Assembly (NCBI RefSeq): GCF_927797785.1
Contig: NZ_CAKMLL010000068.1
Location: forward strand, 1 to 64,000
Length of the DNA stretch: 64,000 nucleotides
Direction of reading: 5' to 3'
Origin: Candidatus Nitrotoga sp. BS
GTDB lineage: Bacteria > Pseudomonadota > Gammaproteobacteria > Burkholderiales > Gallionellaceae
The notes below the pieces were generated by a model that searched no databases, was not told the origin of the DNA, and saw only the letters and a program-made list of their open reading frames with translations. Below, in pieces: positions 20,489-29,619 of this stretch (its first letter is position 1; every line of letters begins with the position of its first letter). The position numbers were made by a program, and so were the translations under genes.

Positions 20489-21127
20489 ATGCAAAAATAC
20501 TATCCGCCTGAATTCCAAGAAGCTCAATTTCATTGTATTCATTGCGGGGTATATGCAGCACAGTATTGGCACAACTTATATTACAAAACGGAGCATAGGA
20601 GTATCTATACTGAGCAACACCTCAAATTTTGCGCATGCAGTCACTGCTCTAAATGGTCGTACTGGTTTGACGAACGGATGATCGTGCCCTCAGACGCACC
20701 AGTACAGCCCCCACACCTCGATATGCCGCAGAAGTGCCTTCCAGAATATCAAGAGGCGCGTTCGATCGTCTCTGCTTCTCCTCGTGCAGCATCTGCGCTG
20801 CTGCGGCTAGCAGTTCAGCAGCTAATGCCAATACTTGGAGAATCTGGTAAGAATATTAATGATGATATCGCTAGCCTCGTGAAGAAGGGTCTCCCTGTAC
20901 AAGTCCAACAGGCATTAGACTTCTGCCGTATTGTTGGCAACAATGCTGTGCACCCAGGTGAGATTGATCTGAACGACACACCTGAAATTGCCCACCAAAT
21001 TTTCGCGATGATCAATTTCATCGTTGAGGACCGAATCAGCCGCCCCAAGCAAATTGAGGCACTCTACTCAAATCTACCTGAGGCCGCACGTAATGCAATT
21101 GCGGTGCGTGATGGAAAAGCCCCTTAA
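20489..21127 (+). CDS. DUF4145-domain protein
   Basis: 212 residues from the ATG at 20489, with AGGAGCGG upstream; a longer TTG-started frame is unlikely. The N-terminal part has CIHC and CACSHC, a probable zinc ribbon. The C-terminal DUF4145 region shows ARSIVSASPRAASALLRLAVQQL, IASLVKKGLPVQVQQALDFCR and VGNNAVHPGEIDLND. DUF4145 occurs alone or in restriction and other defence-related proteins; the function of stand-alone forms is unknown. It sits between yicC and a RAYT element, so probably accessory. Confidence 0.75.
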   Translation: MQKYYPPEFQEAQFHCIHCGVYAAQYWHNLYYKTEHRSIYTEQHLKFCACSHCSKWSYWFDERMIVPSDAPVQPPHLDMPQKCLPEYQEARSIVSASPRAASALLRLAVQQLMPILGESGKNINDDIASLVKKGLPVQVQQALDFCRIVGNNAVHPGEIDLNDTPEIAHQIFAMINFIVEDRISRPKQIEALYSNLPEAARNAIAVRDGKAP

Positions 21128-21153
21128 GTCGGGTTAGCGCAGCGTAACCCGAC
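21128..21153. repeat. REP palindrome upstream of the first RAYT
   Basis: Imperfect palindrome GTCGGGTTAGCGC...GTAACCCGAC that folds as a hairpin. It pairs in type with 21741-21770 on the other side of the RAYT gene. Confidence 0.75.
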
Positions 21154-21197
21154 GATTAACTTGTACGAATTGACGTTATTCGAGGATAAACCATGCA

Positions 21198-21734
21198 ATG
21201 AGATACCGGCGCGCTTTCGTTTCTGGTGGTTCATTCTTCTTCACATTGGTGACGGAGAAGCGGCGACCGTTGTTTGCATCAGCGGAGGCTGTGGATGTCT
21301 TGCGACGTGCATTTCGCTCGGTGCGCTCCACTCGCCCTTTTGTGCTTGATGCGATAGTGGTTTTGCCCGATCACTTGCATTGCATTTGGACATTGCCACC
21401 CGGCGACGCGGATTTTGCCACTCGCTGGCGACTGGTTAAAACATGGTTCACCAAGCATTGCGATCCGGCGCTACGTCCCGCACCAAGCGCTGTACAGACG
21501 AGAAGGCAAGAGCAGGCGTTATGGCAGCATCGTTATTGGGAACATATGCTGCGAGACGAAGCCGATTTCGAGCGCCATGTGGAATACATCCATTACAATC
21601 CGGTGAAACACGGGTATGTGGCATCGCCGTTGGCGTGGCCGCATTCCAGCTTCCCGCGATATGTCGAATCTGGGGTTTATGAGGCGGGCTGGGGGCAGGG
21701 GCAGATGGATTTTGAGGATATTGGGCATGAATGA
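21198..21734 (+). CDS. REP-associated tyrosine transposase (RAYT)
   Basis: 178-residue single-domain HUH nuclease of the IS200/IS605-related Y1 group. The HUH motif is His59-Leu-His61 in LPDHLHCIW. The catalytic tyrosine is probably Tyr130 in HVEYIHYNPVKHGYV, followed by the WPHSSF signature. REP hairpins of one type flank the gene, the usual arrangement for RAYTs, which process and spread REP/REPIN sequences. The frame is intact. It is distinct in sequence from the other RAYT family at 29-36 kb. Confidence 0.92.
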   Translation: MRYRRAFVSGGSFFFTLVTEKRRPLFASAEAVDVLRRAFRSVRSTRPFVLDAIVVLPDHLHCIWTLPPGDADFATRWRLVKTWFTKHCDPALRPAPSAVQTRRQEQALWQHRYWEHMLRDEADFERHVEYIHYNPVKHGYVASPLAWPHSSFPRYVESGVYEAGWGQGQMDFEDIGHE

Positions 21735-21740
21735 GGGAAT

Positions 21741-21770
21741 GTCGGGTTACGCTACGCCAACCCGCCCTAC
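21741..21770. repeat. REP palindrome downstream of the first RAYT
   Basis: GTCGGGTTACGCTACGCCAA followed by CCCGCCCTAC: same repeat type as 21128-21153, right after the RAYT stop codon. Confidence 0.75.
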
Positions 21771-21820
21771 GTGCCTGTATCTATTTAATATTTATAAAAT
21801 TAATTTTAAGGAGATAATTA

Positions 21821-22384
21821 ATGATGATGAATGCCCAACTAATTTTTCACAGGTTTTTTCTCATGACTGTCGTAATGTTCTCATTAACTACAGTTAGTAG
21901 CCATGCCGCTGAATCTGCGGAAGACTTGAACAGAGAGGCTACTCAAGCACTTCAAAGTTTGCTCAAATCCAATTCTATTGCAGCAGAATTTTCAAAGATT
22001 GCTAAGGCCGTAATAGTGTTCCCCAACATTGTCAAAGCCGGACTTGTATTTGGAGGGAGCTATGGTGAAGGGGTCTTAATGAAAAATGGCTCTGTTGCAG
22101 GTTATTATAATTCGGTAGGAATATCGTGGGGTTTGCAGGCAGGTGCACAATCGTATGGTTACGTTTTGTTTCTCATGAACGACAAGGCCATAAATTATCT
22201 AGAAAAATCGAAGGGCTGGGAAGTGGGTGTAGGACCGTCTGTAGTTGTGATGAATGAAGGAGTCGCTAAGAATGTCTCCACAACAACATTAAAAGATGAC
22301 GCCTACGCTTTCATATTTGACATGCAGGGACTCATGGCGAGCATAAGCATTGAAGGTACAAAAATTTCCCAAATCAAGCGTTGA
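21821..22384 (+). CDS. SYLF-domain (YSC84/BPSL1445 type) exported protein
   Basis: 187 residues beginning with a signal peptide (hydrophobic FFLMTVVMFSLTTVSSHA, likely cleavage at HAAES). The mature part is a SYLF domain: IAKAVIVFPNIVKAGLVFGGSYGEGVLM, YYNSVGISWGLQAGAQSYGYVLFLMN and AYAFIFDMQGLMASISIEGTKISQI. SYLF proteins bind phospholipid; the bacterial exported members have no settled role. AAGGAGATAATTA precedes the ATG. Convergent with clcA. Confidence 0.88.
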   Translation: MMMNAQLIFHRFFLMTVVMFSLTTVSSHAAESAEDLNREATQALQSLLKSNSIAAEFSKIAKAVIVFPNIVKAGLVFGGSYGEGVLMKNGSVAGYYNSVGISWGLQAGAQSYGYVLFLMNDKAINYLEKSKGWEVGVGPSVVVMNEGVAKNVSTTTLKDDAYAFIFDMQGLMASISIEGTKISQIKR

Positions 22385-22475
22385 ATTGCATTGCCAGATC
22401 CTGAGAAAAAACAATTTATTCCTCAGAAAAAATGGCTATGAATGGTTAAAGCAGACTTGCCCATCTCTACTTGGC

Positions 22476-23813
22476 TTAATCCGTTGCCCTGCGAGATTCA
22501 TGATAGGGGGAGGATATAAGCCTCCTCTCTGTCTTGGGCAAAAAGTTTTTGGCAAGCGTATGGAACAGCGGTGTGGGACAGATCAATTTCGAGCAGACTT
22601 TTGCTATGAAAGCAGCTGCCATCATCGGCAAGATCATCTCGTGGTTGTCTGTCATCTCGATGACGATAACGAAAGCGGTAATGGGTGCCTGGGTTACGCC
22701 GGCGAAGTAAGCAACCATTCCAAGGATGATGGCAGCACCTGTAGGTACCGAGGTGAAGAAGTGCGCAATGTTGGCGCCGAATCCCGCCCCTGCAGAAAGC
22801 GTTGGCGCCATGATCCCCCCCGGAATTCCGCTGACGTAGGAAACGATGGTGGCAACCATTTTCAACAAGCCGTAGCTTTCCGGTAATTCTGCGTTGGCGT
22901 CAAGAAGTGATTTGGCTTCGATGTATCCGCTTCCGTAAGTGCTATTACCGGATGCCAGACCTATCAGTGCCAGTGCAACACCACAACAACCGGCAAAAGC
23001 GACCGGTTTTTCCCGCATCAACTTGCCCATACGGCCTTTCAAACCCTTGTTGACTTCGATCAGGATGCGGCTGAACCCTCCGCCCAGCAATCCGCCGCTG
23101 ATGCCGCAGAATATGACCACACTCCATTCCCTGCCGAGCACCAGTGTTTCAGAGGTGTGGCCGAAGTAGGAATAATTACCCAGCAACGCCAGTGAAGTGA
23201 TACCGGCAATGATTACTGTCATGAGGATCGTTGAACTGTTGTGCTCTTCAAAGGATCGGCTCATCTCTTCGATGGCAAACACGATGCCGGCCAGCGGTGT
23301 GTTGAAAGCAGCTGCGACACCTGCTGCGCCGCCGGCAAGTATCAAACCCTTTTCAAGATCGTGCCTGGGGAAGCGTGCAAGGTTGCCCAGACTGTGCATG
23401 ATGGCTGCGCCGATTTGTACCGTCGGACCTTCGCGTCCCACGGAAGCGCCAAAAAAAAGTCCAGCGATACAGAGCATGATTTTCCCGAAAGCCACGCGCA
23501 ATGAAAGCATACGATCACGGATTTCGGAGCTTTCATTTTTTTCAAGAGAGGCAATGGTCTGGGGAATACCGCTACCTTGGGATCCCGGGAAGAATTTTCG
23601 GGTCACAAAGACGATCATCATGAGACCCAGTGGAGTGAGTATCAGCGGAAGATAGGGGGAGTACGCAAGCAATTTATGAAACAGGGCATTTGCCTGCTCA
23701 CAGGCAACAGCAAAAAAAATTGCAACCACGCCGACGCTGACTGCGCCGCTCCAGAATACAAGCCGGCGCTTCCATTCAAGAATCTGCTTTTCTTCCAGAA
23801 ACGGGAATTTCAT
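22476..23813 (-). CDS. ClC-family chloride channel / H+-Cl- antiporter
   Basis: 445 residues with about ten to twelve membrane segments. The selectivity motifs appear in order: GSGIPQ, GREGPTVQIGA (the gating glutamate) and SGIPGGIMAPTLSAGAGFGANI. The EE pair in VFAIEEMSRSFEEHN includes the internal proton-path glutamate of transporters, so this is more likely an exchanger than a passive channel. No CBS domains. ClcA-type exchangers aid acid resistance, but the role here is not shown by context. Confidence 0.9.
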   Translation of the reverse strand: MKFPFLEEKQILEWKRRLVFWSGAVSVGVVAIFFAVACEQANALFHKLLAYSPYLPLILTPLGLMMIVFVTRKFFPGSQGSGIPQTIASLEKNESSEIRDRMLSLRVAFGKIMLCIAGLFFGASVGREGPTVQIGAAIMHSLGNLARFPRHDLEKGLILAGGAAGVAAAFNTPLAGIVFAIEEMSRSFEEHNSSTILMTVIIAGITSLALLGNYSYFGHTSETLVLGREWSVVIFCGISGGLLGGGFSRILIEVNKGLKGRMGKLMREKPVAFAGCCGVALALIGLASGNSTYGSGYIEAKSLLDANAELPESYGLLKMVATIVSYVSGIPGGIMAPTLSAGAGFGANIAHFFTSVPTGAAIILGMVAYFAGVTQAPITAFVIVIEMTDNHEMILPMMAAAFIAKVCSKLICPTPLFHTLAKNFLPKTERRLISSPYHESRRATD

Positions 23814-23983
23814 CAGTTAATCGAGGTTCCAGCTTGATAATAAATACTTTTCAGGCCGCCATTATACATAGAGCCTGAGGTCACCCCAAAATTTGCAGCA
23901 CTGGATGATCATAATGCAACCTTTCCAGAGCCTACGGAACTCTCGTGACGGGAATACCGCCATTTAAATGGTCTAGCAGCCTA

Positions 23984-24877
23984 TCAGGATTTCGTTGTGC
24001 TGCTCTGCGTCTTAACGATATTGACAGGATCCTGATACACCTCGCGCATCTTGTCGTAGAGCGGGATGGTCGTGCCGTTGATACGGTTTTGCATCAGCGC
24101 ATCGAGATCGACATCTGCAACCACCACCTGCTCCATGTTGGCAACGCCTTCTGCGGCGATGCCATCGCGCGAAAACGGAAAATCAGACGGCGTCATGATA
24201 CAAGCTTGGCCGTAATGCATACCCAGCCCTTCCACCGCAAGGTTACCCACGGTGCTGGTCATCGCGACGTAGACCTGATTCTCGATGGCGCGCGCATGGG
24301 CGCAGTAGCGCACCCGCAAGTAACCCTGGCGGTCGTCTGTGGAAGACGGCACAAACAGGATATCCGCGCCCGCCTCGCACACCATCCTGGACAATTCTGG
24401 AAACTCAATGTCATAGCAGATCAGGATACTGACCGCGCCATATTCAGTCTGAAAAAGGTGCAGCTTGCTTCCCGCCGAAGTATCCCACTTTTCGCGCTCC
24501 CAGCGGGTGCGGTGGATCTTGTCCTGCATGAACATCTCGCCCTGCGGCGAGAACATGAACGAGGTGTTGTAGAGCAGGCCGGCGCGCAGGTTGGGGTGGC
24601 TGCCGGCGATCAGGTAAAACCCGTATTTCTTGGCCATCTCGATCATCAGTTCCTGATAGCGCGGGGTGAAGTCGTGCATGCGCCGCACAGCGGCCTTGAT
24701 ATCGTTATCCGTATCCAAGAATGACAGCAACTGGCTGGTAAAAATCTCCGGCAGCATCACAAAGTTCGGTTTGTATTCTGCAGCTGCCTTGAGCATGAAG
24801 CGAACCTGGTTTTCAAAACCGTCCCAGTCTTTGATTGAGCGGAGCAGATATTGTACAGCGGCGATACGGACTTTCAC
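23984..24877 (-). CDS. Carbon-nitrogen hydrolase (nitrilase superfamily)
   Basis: 297 residues from a GTG at 24877 (VKVRIAAVQYLL). The catalytic triad is visible: Glu44 in VMLPEIF, Lys120 in MQDKIHRTRWE and Cys154 in ILICYDIEFPEL. The substrate is unknown. The GTG overlaps the stop of the upstream acetyltransferase gene as GTGA. In many proteobacteria these two domains are one fused protein, so the pair here is a split form. The frame extends much further upstream but reads the acetyltransferase gene out of frame. Confidence 0.88.
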   Translation of the reverse strand: MKVRIAAVQYLLRSIKDWDGFENQVRFMLKAAAEYKPNFVMLPEIFTSQLLSFLDTDNDIKAAVRRMHDFTPRYQELMIEMAKKYGFYLIAGSHPNLRAGLLYNTSFMFSPQGEMFMQDKIHRTRWEREKWDTSAGSKLHLFQTEYGAVSILICYDIEFPELSRMVCEAGADILFVPSSTDDRQGYLRVRYCAHARAIENQVYVAMTSTVGNLAVEGLGMHYGQACIMTPSDFPFSRDGIAAEGVANMEQVVVADVDLDALMQNRINGTTIPLYDKMREVYQDPVNIVKTQSSTTKS

Positions 24878-25533
24878 GGCGCTTCTCCTTGCATGATGAG
24901 ACTGGGCTTCTTTGCATTGTAACGCGGGTTGAGCCACACGATCAGTGCGGCATAACCGTGGCTCTCCTGATCTTCCGGTATGTAGCCAACAACGATGCCG
25001 CAGTACTGGAATTCCTCGCGCAACTGGAAGCTGAGCACCGGATCCTGAAGATCGCCCCACACGACCTTCTGCGCATAGAGTTCGGCGGGCATCTGGTCTG
25101 CATAACGGTGGTAGCCCGGCAGGCGGCCGCAGGCCATGATGCGTTTCAGGTTGAGCCGACGGCACAGACGCCGGCGCTCGTGATACAGTGCATGCCCTAT
25201 CCCCGCACCGCGCTTATGCGGATGTACGAATACTTCGGCGGCATACAGCGTGCGACCTTCGGGATTGTGGGTGTTGAAGCTGCCACGGGCGGTGATCTCT
25301 TTCCAGGTATGTTCCACCTGCCATTCATCCCACAGCACCACGAACGAACTCGACGCGCCCACCAACTCACCATTGATCTCGGCGACGAACTGTCCCTGAG
25401 GAAACACTTCCAGCTGATTCAGCAGCAGATCCTCACGCCAGGGCGGGATAGTCGGATAGACGTGCTTTTGCAACTCGATCAACGGAATGACATCTGCATG
25501 GGTGGTATTGCGAATAACGACTTTCCTGCTCAT
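24874..25533 (-). CDS. GNAT-family N-acetyltransferase
   Basis: 219 residues from the ATG at 25533 (MSRKVVIRNTTHADVIPLIEL). The acetyl-CoA binding motif is TLYAAEVFVHPHKRGAGIGHALYHERRRL, followed by the extended C-terminal region (GRLPGYHRYADQMPAELYAQKVVWGDLQDPVLSFQL) typical of acetyltransferases partnered with a nitrilase-like domain. It overlaps that gene by four bases. The substrate cannot be told from the sequence. Confidence 0.87.
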   Translation of the reverse strand: MSRKVVIRNTTHADVIPLIELQKHVYPTIPPWREDLLLNQLEVFPQGQFVAEINGELVGASSSFVVLWDEWQVEHTWKEITARGSFNTHNPEGRTLYAAEVFVHPHKRGAGIGHALYHERRRLCRRLNLKRIMACGRLPGYHRYADQMPAELYAQKVVWGDLQDPVLSFQLREEFQYCGIVVGYIPEDQESHGYAALIVWLNPRYNAKKPSLIMQGEAP

Positions 25534-25854
25534 ACATGAATTATGATTCTTGTGATTTACCAATGGCCAGTTTACGCTTTTTTAAATCCGATTGCCCCCG
25601 GATTCGCATCACTTTGCGTGTGCCGAAGATTGGCTTTTAGAGTTGCACAACACTGTTACCGGCCCATCAAATCGCAACCATATAAAATCGAACAGGAGAT
25701 CAAAACCAATTACAGTCTTTGTCGACTTATCTACATCTGCGTAGTACGCTATGCAACAATTTCTATCTGGTCAGTTTTAACCCGGCACAACTGGTCAATC
25801 CGAAGCCAGCGCCAACAAAACGAACACACTCTCGCCTATAAGCCAGTCAAAATT
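25534..25854. other. Divergent intergenic region
   Basis: 321 bp between the acetyltransferase gene (minus) and the redox operon (plus). I see no gene and no clear operator. An in-frame upward extension of the next gene runs through it but does not look coding. Confidence 0.5.
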
Positions 25855-26481
25855 ATGAACCAAACTACAGAAACTTTAATAAATGCGACCATTAATGGTA
25901 AAGCTATAAGCGCTCCGGAGTATTTATCAGTCATTCAGGCGTTATGGCATGCGGGCTATCCAAGGATAAAAAGCGTGGGTTGCCTTGAGGGTGTTTGCGG
26001 CACCTGCAGGGTATTGGTGCGCAGGCAAAATTCTCAAACCATTAGCACTGAATTAGGTTGTCAGGTGCTGATTGAAGAAGGCATGCAGGTTAATTTCCTG
26101 GCTTTCCCAACGCCTGCACAACAGCATTACAAACTAGAAGATATCCGTAATTCATGGGAAGTACAGGACAATTTCCATACAATTTTCCCGGAAGCGGAAA
26201 ATTGTCGGCATTGTGGTGGCTGCAATACAACCTGCCCCAAAGGGATAAATGTCGAAAGAGGCGTGATTCTTGCCGCCAAGGGACGTTTCAGAGAAGCCGG
26301 TGATCTTTTTACAGAATGTGTGCTGTGTGACCTTTGCCAAAGTGCATGCCCTGAAAATATCGCCCCGAATCATGTTGGCATTTTTTCTCGTCGAGTTACT
26401 GCTCACCTGCATACACGTCCATCCAATTTAATAAATAGACTTGAGCTATTACGCAAGGGTGAGCTTAAAGTCGTCATCTGA
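25855..26481 (+). CDS. Iron-sulfur subunit with 2Fe-2S and two 4Fe-4S centres (SdhB/FrdB-like)
   Basis: 208 residues from the ATG at 25855. A plant-type ferredoxin fold binds 2Fe-2S through Cys43, Cys48, Cys51 and Cys69 (GCLEGVCGTC...LGC). A C-terminal alpha-helical ferredoxin domain has two CxxCxxCxxxCP sets: Cys117/120/123/127 and Cys155/158/161/165. Ordinary SdhB/FrdB usually has one 3Fe-4S site, so this protein looks built for a low-potential wire. It is the first gene of a three-gene operon and would link the NADH module to the flavoprotein. Confidence 0.85.
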   Translation: MNQTTETLINATINGKAISAPEYLSVIQALWHAGYPRIKSVGCLEGVCGTCRVLVRRQNSQTISTELGCQVLIEEGMQVNFLAFPTPAQQHYKLEDIRNSWEVQDNFHTIFPEAENCRHCGGCNTTCPKGINVERGVILAAKGRFREAGDLFTECVLCDLCQSACPENIAPNHVGIFSRRVTAHLHTRPSNLINRLELLRKGELKVVI

Positions 26482-26501
26482 TGCTGAGATAAAAAATTTA
26501 T

Positions 26502-28118
26502 ATGACTAATAATATTTCTTACCAGGAAGCATTTGCTAGCTATGAGGCCGTCTCAGAAAGGCCTTTGCCTGAAGTGAACTATGAGGGGTTGCTTGAAAAA
26601 TATCACCCGGATTATTTCAAAGACGCGTGCGTTCAACTTAAGATTGGCCCGAACAAGGGCGACATTTGCCATATTCAATTAGCCGAGATGTTACAGGCTG
26701 ATGCACGTATTGATGAGGCCGACCTTGCAGGTGCGCAAGTCATTGAAACAGACATATTGATCATTGGCGGTGGCGGTGCCGGCTGTGCTGCCGCGCTAAC
26801 CGCTGCAGAGTCCGGCGCCCGTGTACTTATCGCAACCAAATTACGTTTAGGCGACAGTAATACCGTGATGGCTGAGGGCGGTGTGCAAGTTTCCATTGAG
26901 AAAGATGATACGCCACAGCAGCATTATGATGACACTTTGCGCAGTGCAGACAGGCCGGTAGATAAAGAACTCGTCGCTGAAATGGTCATGAGTGCGCCTG
27001 ATGTTATTCGTTGGCTTATCCAGCAAGGCATGCAGTTTGATCTGGATGAATATGGTGATTTGCTTACCAGAAAGGCGGGTGGAACCACGGCTCCCCGGGT
27101 GGTCTATTTCAAAGATTACACCGGCCTTGAAATGATGCGGGTGCTAAAGGAGGCGGTGCGCAGCACAGAAATTGAGGTGCTGGATTATGTGCCTACAGTA
27201 GAGTTGTTGTCCGATGAGGATGGCCATTGTACAGGCGCTGTGCTGTCCTCTTTAGAGGACAATCGTTATAAGCTGGTAAAAGCCAAGTCTGTGATCATTG
27301 CCACGGGTGGCATAGGTCGTTTGCATTTGAATGGTTTTCCTACCTCAAACCACTTCGGCGCAACGGGTGATGGGCTGGTGTTAGCATACAGGCTAGGTGC
27401 GAAGCTGCGGGATCTTGATTCATTTCAGTATCATCCATCTGGCCTGGCGTATCCGCAGCATTTATCCGGCACGTTAATTACCGAAGGGGTGAGGTCTGCC
27501 GGTGCATACTTATTAAATGCTCGGGGAGAACGCTTTGTTGATGAGTTACTACCGAGAGATAAAGTTGCTGCGGCAATCATGCGTGAATGTGTAGAAGGTC
27601 GGGGCGTAGATGCAGGGAATGGTATAAAAGGCATCTGGATTGATACCCCTGGTTTAGAGCTTAATAATCCGGGTATTTTTAACGCTCGATTTCCTAAATT
27701 AATTAAAATAGGCAAGAAGTCCGGTATAGACCCGCGTACACAACCCTTGCTTATTTATCCAACACTTCATTATCAGAATGGTGGCGTTATCATTGACAAG
27801 CATGGGCAAACAAATATTCCAGGATTGTATTGTGTCGGTGAAGTGAGTGGCGGCATTCATGGACGCAACCGCTTAATGGGTAATTCGCTACTGGAAATTA
27901 TAAGCTTCGGTCGCAGAGCAGGCATTCATGCAGCAAAATACTCTCCAAGAAAGCCCTTTAGAAAAATCTCTATTGAACATTTAAGTCGATTACGCAGAGA
28001 GTTGATGCTTGCCGATATGCCAATGGACTCAAAAGGTCCTATTTTATTTCCGGCTTATGCAAAGTTTGAAACAGATTCAGACTATTCCGGGCTACATAAG
28101 AATAAAAAGAGTAAATGA
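26502..28118 (+). CDS. Fumarate reductase/succinate dehydrogenase-like flavoprotein
   Basis: 538 residues. After an unusual 80-residue N-terminal extension comes the FAD-binding IIGGGGAGCAAALTAAESGA, then GDSNTVMAEGGVQ. Substrate-site elements follow: FQYHPSGLA (active-site His), TEGVRSAGAYLLNARGERF, LLPRDKVAAAI (proton-donating Arg), HYQNGGV and GEVSGGIHGRNRLMGNSLLE. They match the FrdA/SdhA/aspartate-oxidase group. Aspartate oxidase is less likely because the partners are an Fe-S protein and a NuoF-like subunit. Fumarate or another enoate is the inferred substrate. It overlaps the next gene by ATGA. Confidence 0.82.
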   Translation: MTNNISYQEAFASYEAVSERPLPEVNYEGLLEKYHPDYFKDACVQLKIGPNKGDICHIQLAEMLQADARIDEADLAGAQVIETDILIIGGGGAGCAAALTAAESGARVLIATKLRLGDSNTVMAEGGVQVSIEKDDTPQQHYDDTLRSADRPVDKELVAEMVMSAPDVIRWLIQQGMQFDLDEYGDLLTRKAGGTTAPRVVYFKDYTGLEMMRVLKEAVRSTEIEVLDYVPTVELLSDEDGHCTGAVLSSLEDNRYKLVKAKSVIIATGGIGRLHLNGFPTSNHFGATGDGLVLAYRLGAKLRDLDSFQYHPSGLAYPQHLSGTLITEGVRSAGAYLLNARGERFVDELLPRDKVAAAIMRECVEGRGVDAGNGIKGIWIDTPGLELNNPGIFNARFPKLIKIGKKSGIDPRTQPLLIYPTLHYQNGGVIIDKHGQTNIPGLYCVGEVSGGIHGRNRLMGNSLLEIISFGRRAGIHAAKYSPRKPFRKISIEHLSRLRRELMLADMPMDSKGPILFPAYAKFETDSDYSGLHKNKKSK

Positions 28119-29371
28119 TGGAAAATGTGCTTAATCAGGTTCTGTTGCACAAAAATAACAGAGTGGGTGCAGACTACTCACTCTGGAAAAATGGCTGGGG
28201 TGGGCAAGGTTTAAAAAATGCCATGGAGCATCCTGCCGATATTATTTCTAATATTAAAGATGCAGGTTTGCTCGGGCTTGGCGGAAGCGGCTTTCCGACA
28301 CATATAAAATGGCAAGCCATTGCTGATCAGACAAATACGGAAAAATATTTAATTTGTAATGGCAATGAAGATGAGCCAGGTACATTTAAAGATAGAGTGT
28401 TATTGGAAGAAACGCCATTCCAGGTGATTGAAGGCGCAACAATTGCAGCGTTAGCCTGCGGTATAAATAATGTTGTTTTTTATATTAATCCTAACCTCAA
28501 AACCTGCCATGAAGTTATGCAAAGTGCCCTGGCAAAATGGCTAGCTTCTGAAATTCACAATAATGCTTTACAGCAGGGCTTAAATCTAAAATACACAATA
28601 GTCGCCAGCAGCGGACACTATATTGCCGGAGAAGAAACAGCCGCCATTGAATCAGTCGAAGGCAAATTCCCTTTTCCAAGAGGTAAAGAACCGCGTCCTA
28701 CTACTTCAGGTGTTAATGGCTGCCCTACCCTGATTAATAATATAGAAACCTTATGTAACGTCCCGCATATTTTGCGTAAAGGTGTGCAATGGTATCGAGA
28801 TTTAGGTATAGGCGAAGCGAATGGCACGAAAATATATAGCTTGAGTGGTGATGTGCTTTCACCCGGTGTTTATGAATTACCAATGGGCACACCTTTAACG
28901 GAGCTTATATTTAAATATGGGCAGGGTATGTTGGTAGGCAAGCAGCTGAAAGCAGTATTTACCGGCGGCCCCTCGAATACCATTCTGACTGAAAAAGATC
29001 TGGATGTTAATTTGGATTTTAAATCTGTTTCAGAAAGACGTTCAGCTCTGGGTACAGGTGCAATGATTGTGGTATCACGTGGTACAGGTATTGTTAAACG
29101 CGTGGCGCAGTATGTTGATTTTTTTGCGGCAGAATCATGTGGCCAATGTCCCGCTTGTAAAACGGGTACGTACTATATGTCTCAATTGTTAGGTGAGATA
29201 GATACGGGAAAAGGCTCAAAAGCCGATCTGGATAGCCTAGTTGATTTATGCAATATTTTACCGGGAGGCGGGCGCTGTCATTTGTTAGATGGTGCTGTAA
29301 AAGTTGTAGATAGCTCGCTTTATCATTTTCTGGATGAGTACAAAGAAGCATTAAGTGATGACTTAAATTAG
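28115..29371 (+). CDS. NuoF-like NADH-binding flavin subunit
   Basis: 418 residues related to the 51-kDa subunit of complex I. The FMN/NADH site shows GLLGLGGSGFPTHIKW, CNGNEDEPGTFKDR and SGHYIAGEETAAIESVEGK. The SLBB-like segment follows (YSLSGDVLSPGVYELPMG), then a 4Fe-4S site at Cys342, Cys345, Cys348 and Cys388 (SCGQCPACKTG...GRCHLL). There is no NuoE or NuoG nearby and no membrane subunit. It is coupled by overlap to the flavoprotein gene. The codon use is clearly more A/T-rich than that of the flanking core genes. Confidence 0.85.
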   Translation: MMENVLNQVLLHKNNRVGADYSLWKNGWGGQGLKNAMEHPADIISNIKDAGLLGLGGSGFPTHIKWQAIADQTNTEKYLICNGNEDEPGTFKDRVLLEETPFQVIEGATIAALACGINNVVFYINPNLKTCHEVMQSALAKWLASEIHNNALQQGLNLKYTIVASSGHYIAGEETAAIESVEGKFPFPRGKEPRPTTSGVNGCPTLINNIETLCNVPHILRKGVQWYRDLGIGEANGTKIYSLSGDVLSPGVYELPMGTPLTELIFKYGQGMLVGKQLKAVFTGGPSNTILTEKDLDVNLDFKSVSERRSALGTGAMIVVSRGTGIVKRVAQYVDFFAAESCGQCPACKTGTYYMSQLLGEIDTGKGSKADLDSLVDLCNILPGGGRCHLLDGAVKVVDSSLYHFLDEYKEALSDDLN

Positions 29372-29448
29372 ATGTTAAATAACGCACAGATCCACTCTCG
29401 TCAAATTGGGGAAACGCTGATATGTTTAACGTACGTTTGATTGTCTTA

Positions 29449-29573
29449 ATCGACATTTCATTGCTTTGTGCGTGATGGGATATATGCGCATGACTGGTCT
29501 GATTCGATGGGAAATGCGGTGCTTGGATATGATTGACGCAGACCGCGTGGGCACAAAGACGTGCCCACCCTAC
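29449..29573 (+). pseudogene. 3' remnant of a RAYT gene plus its 3' REP
   Basis: Matches the last ~25 codons of the family-2 RAYT (VRDGIYAHDWSDSM...NAVLGYD then TGA), followed by the right-hand REP hairpin at 29543-29573. The rest of the gene is missing. Confidence 0.85.
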
Positions 29574-29619
29574 GTGACTGAATTTTCAACACAAGAAACA
29601 TAAAAGGAGATATTGAACA

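Noticed and set aside
23945-24724. 259-codon open frame on the plus strand opposite the nitrilase-like gene
   Set aside because: Mirror of a gene with an intact catalytic triad; low-quality His/Arg-rich translation.
26502-28118. L-aspartate oxidase (nadB)
   Set aside because: Family motifs overlap, but the N-terminal extension and operon partners (Fe-S protein and NuoF-like subunit) fit a reductase complex better.
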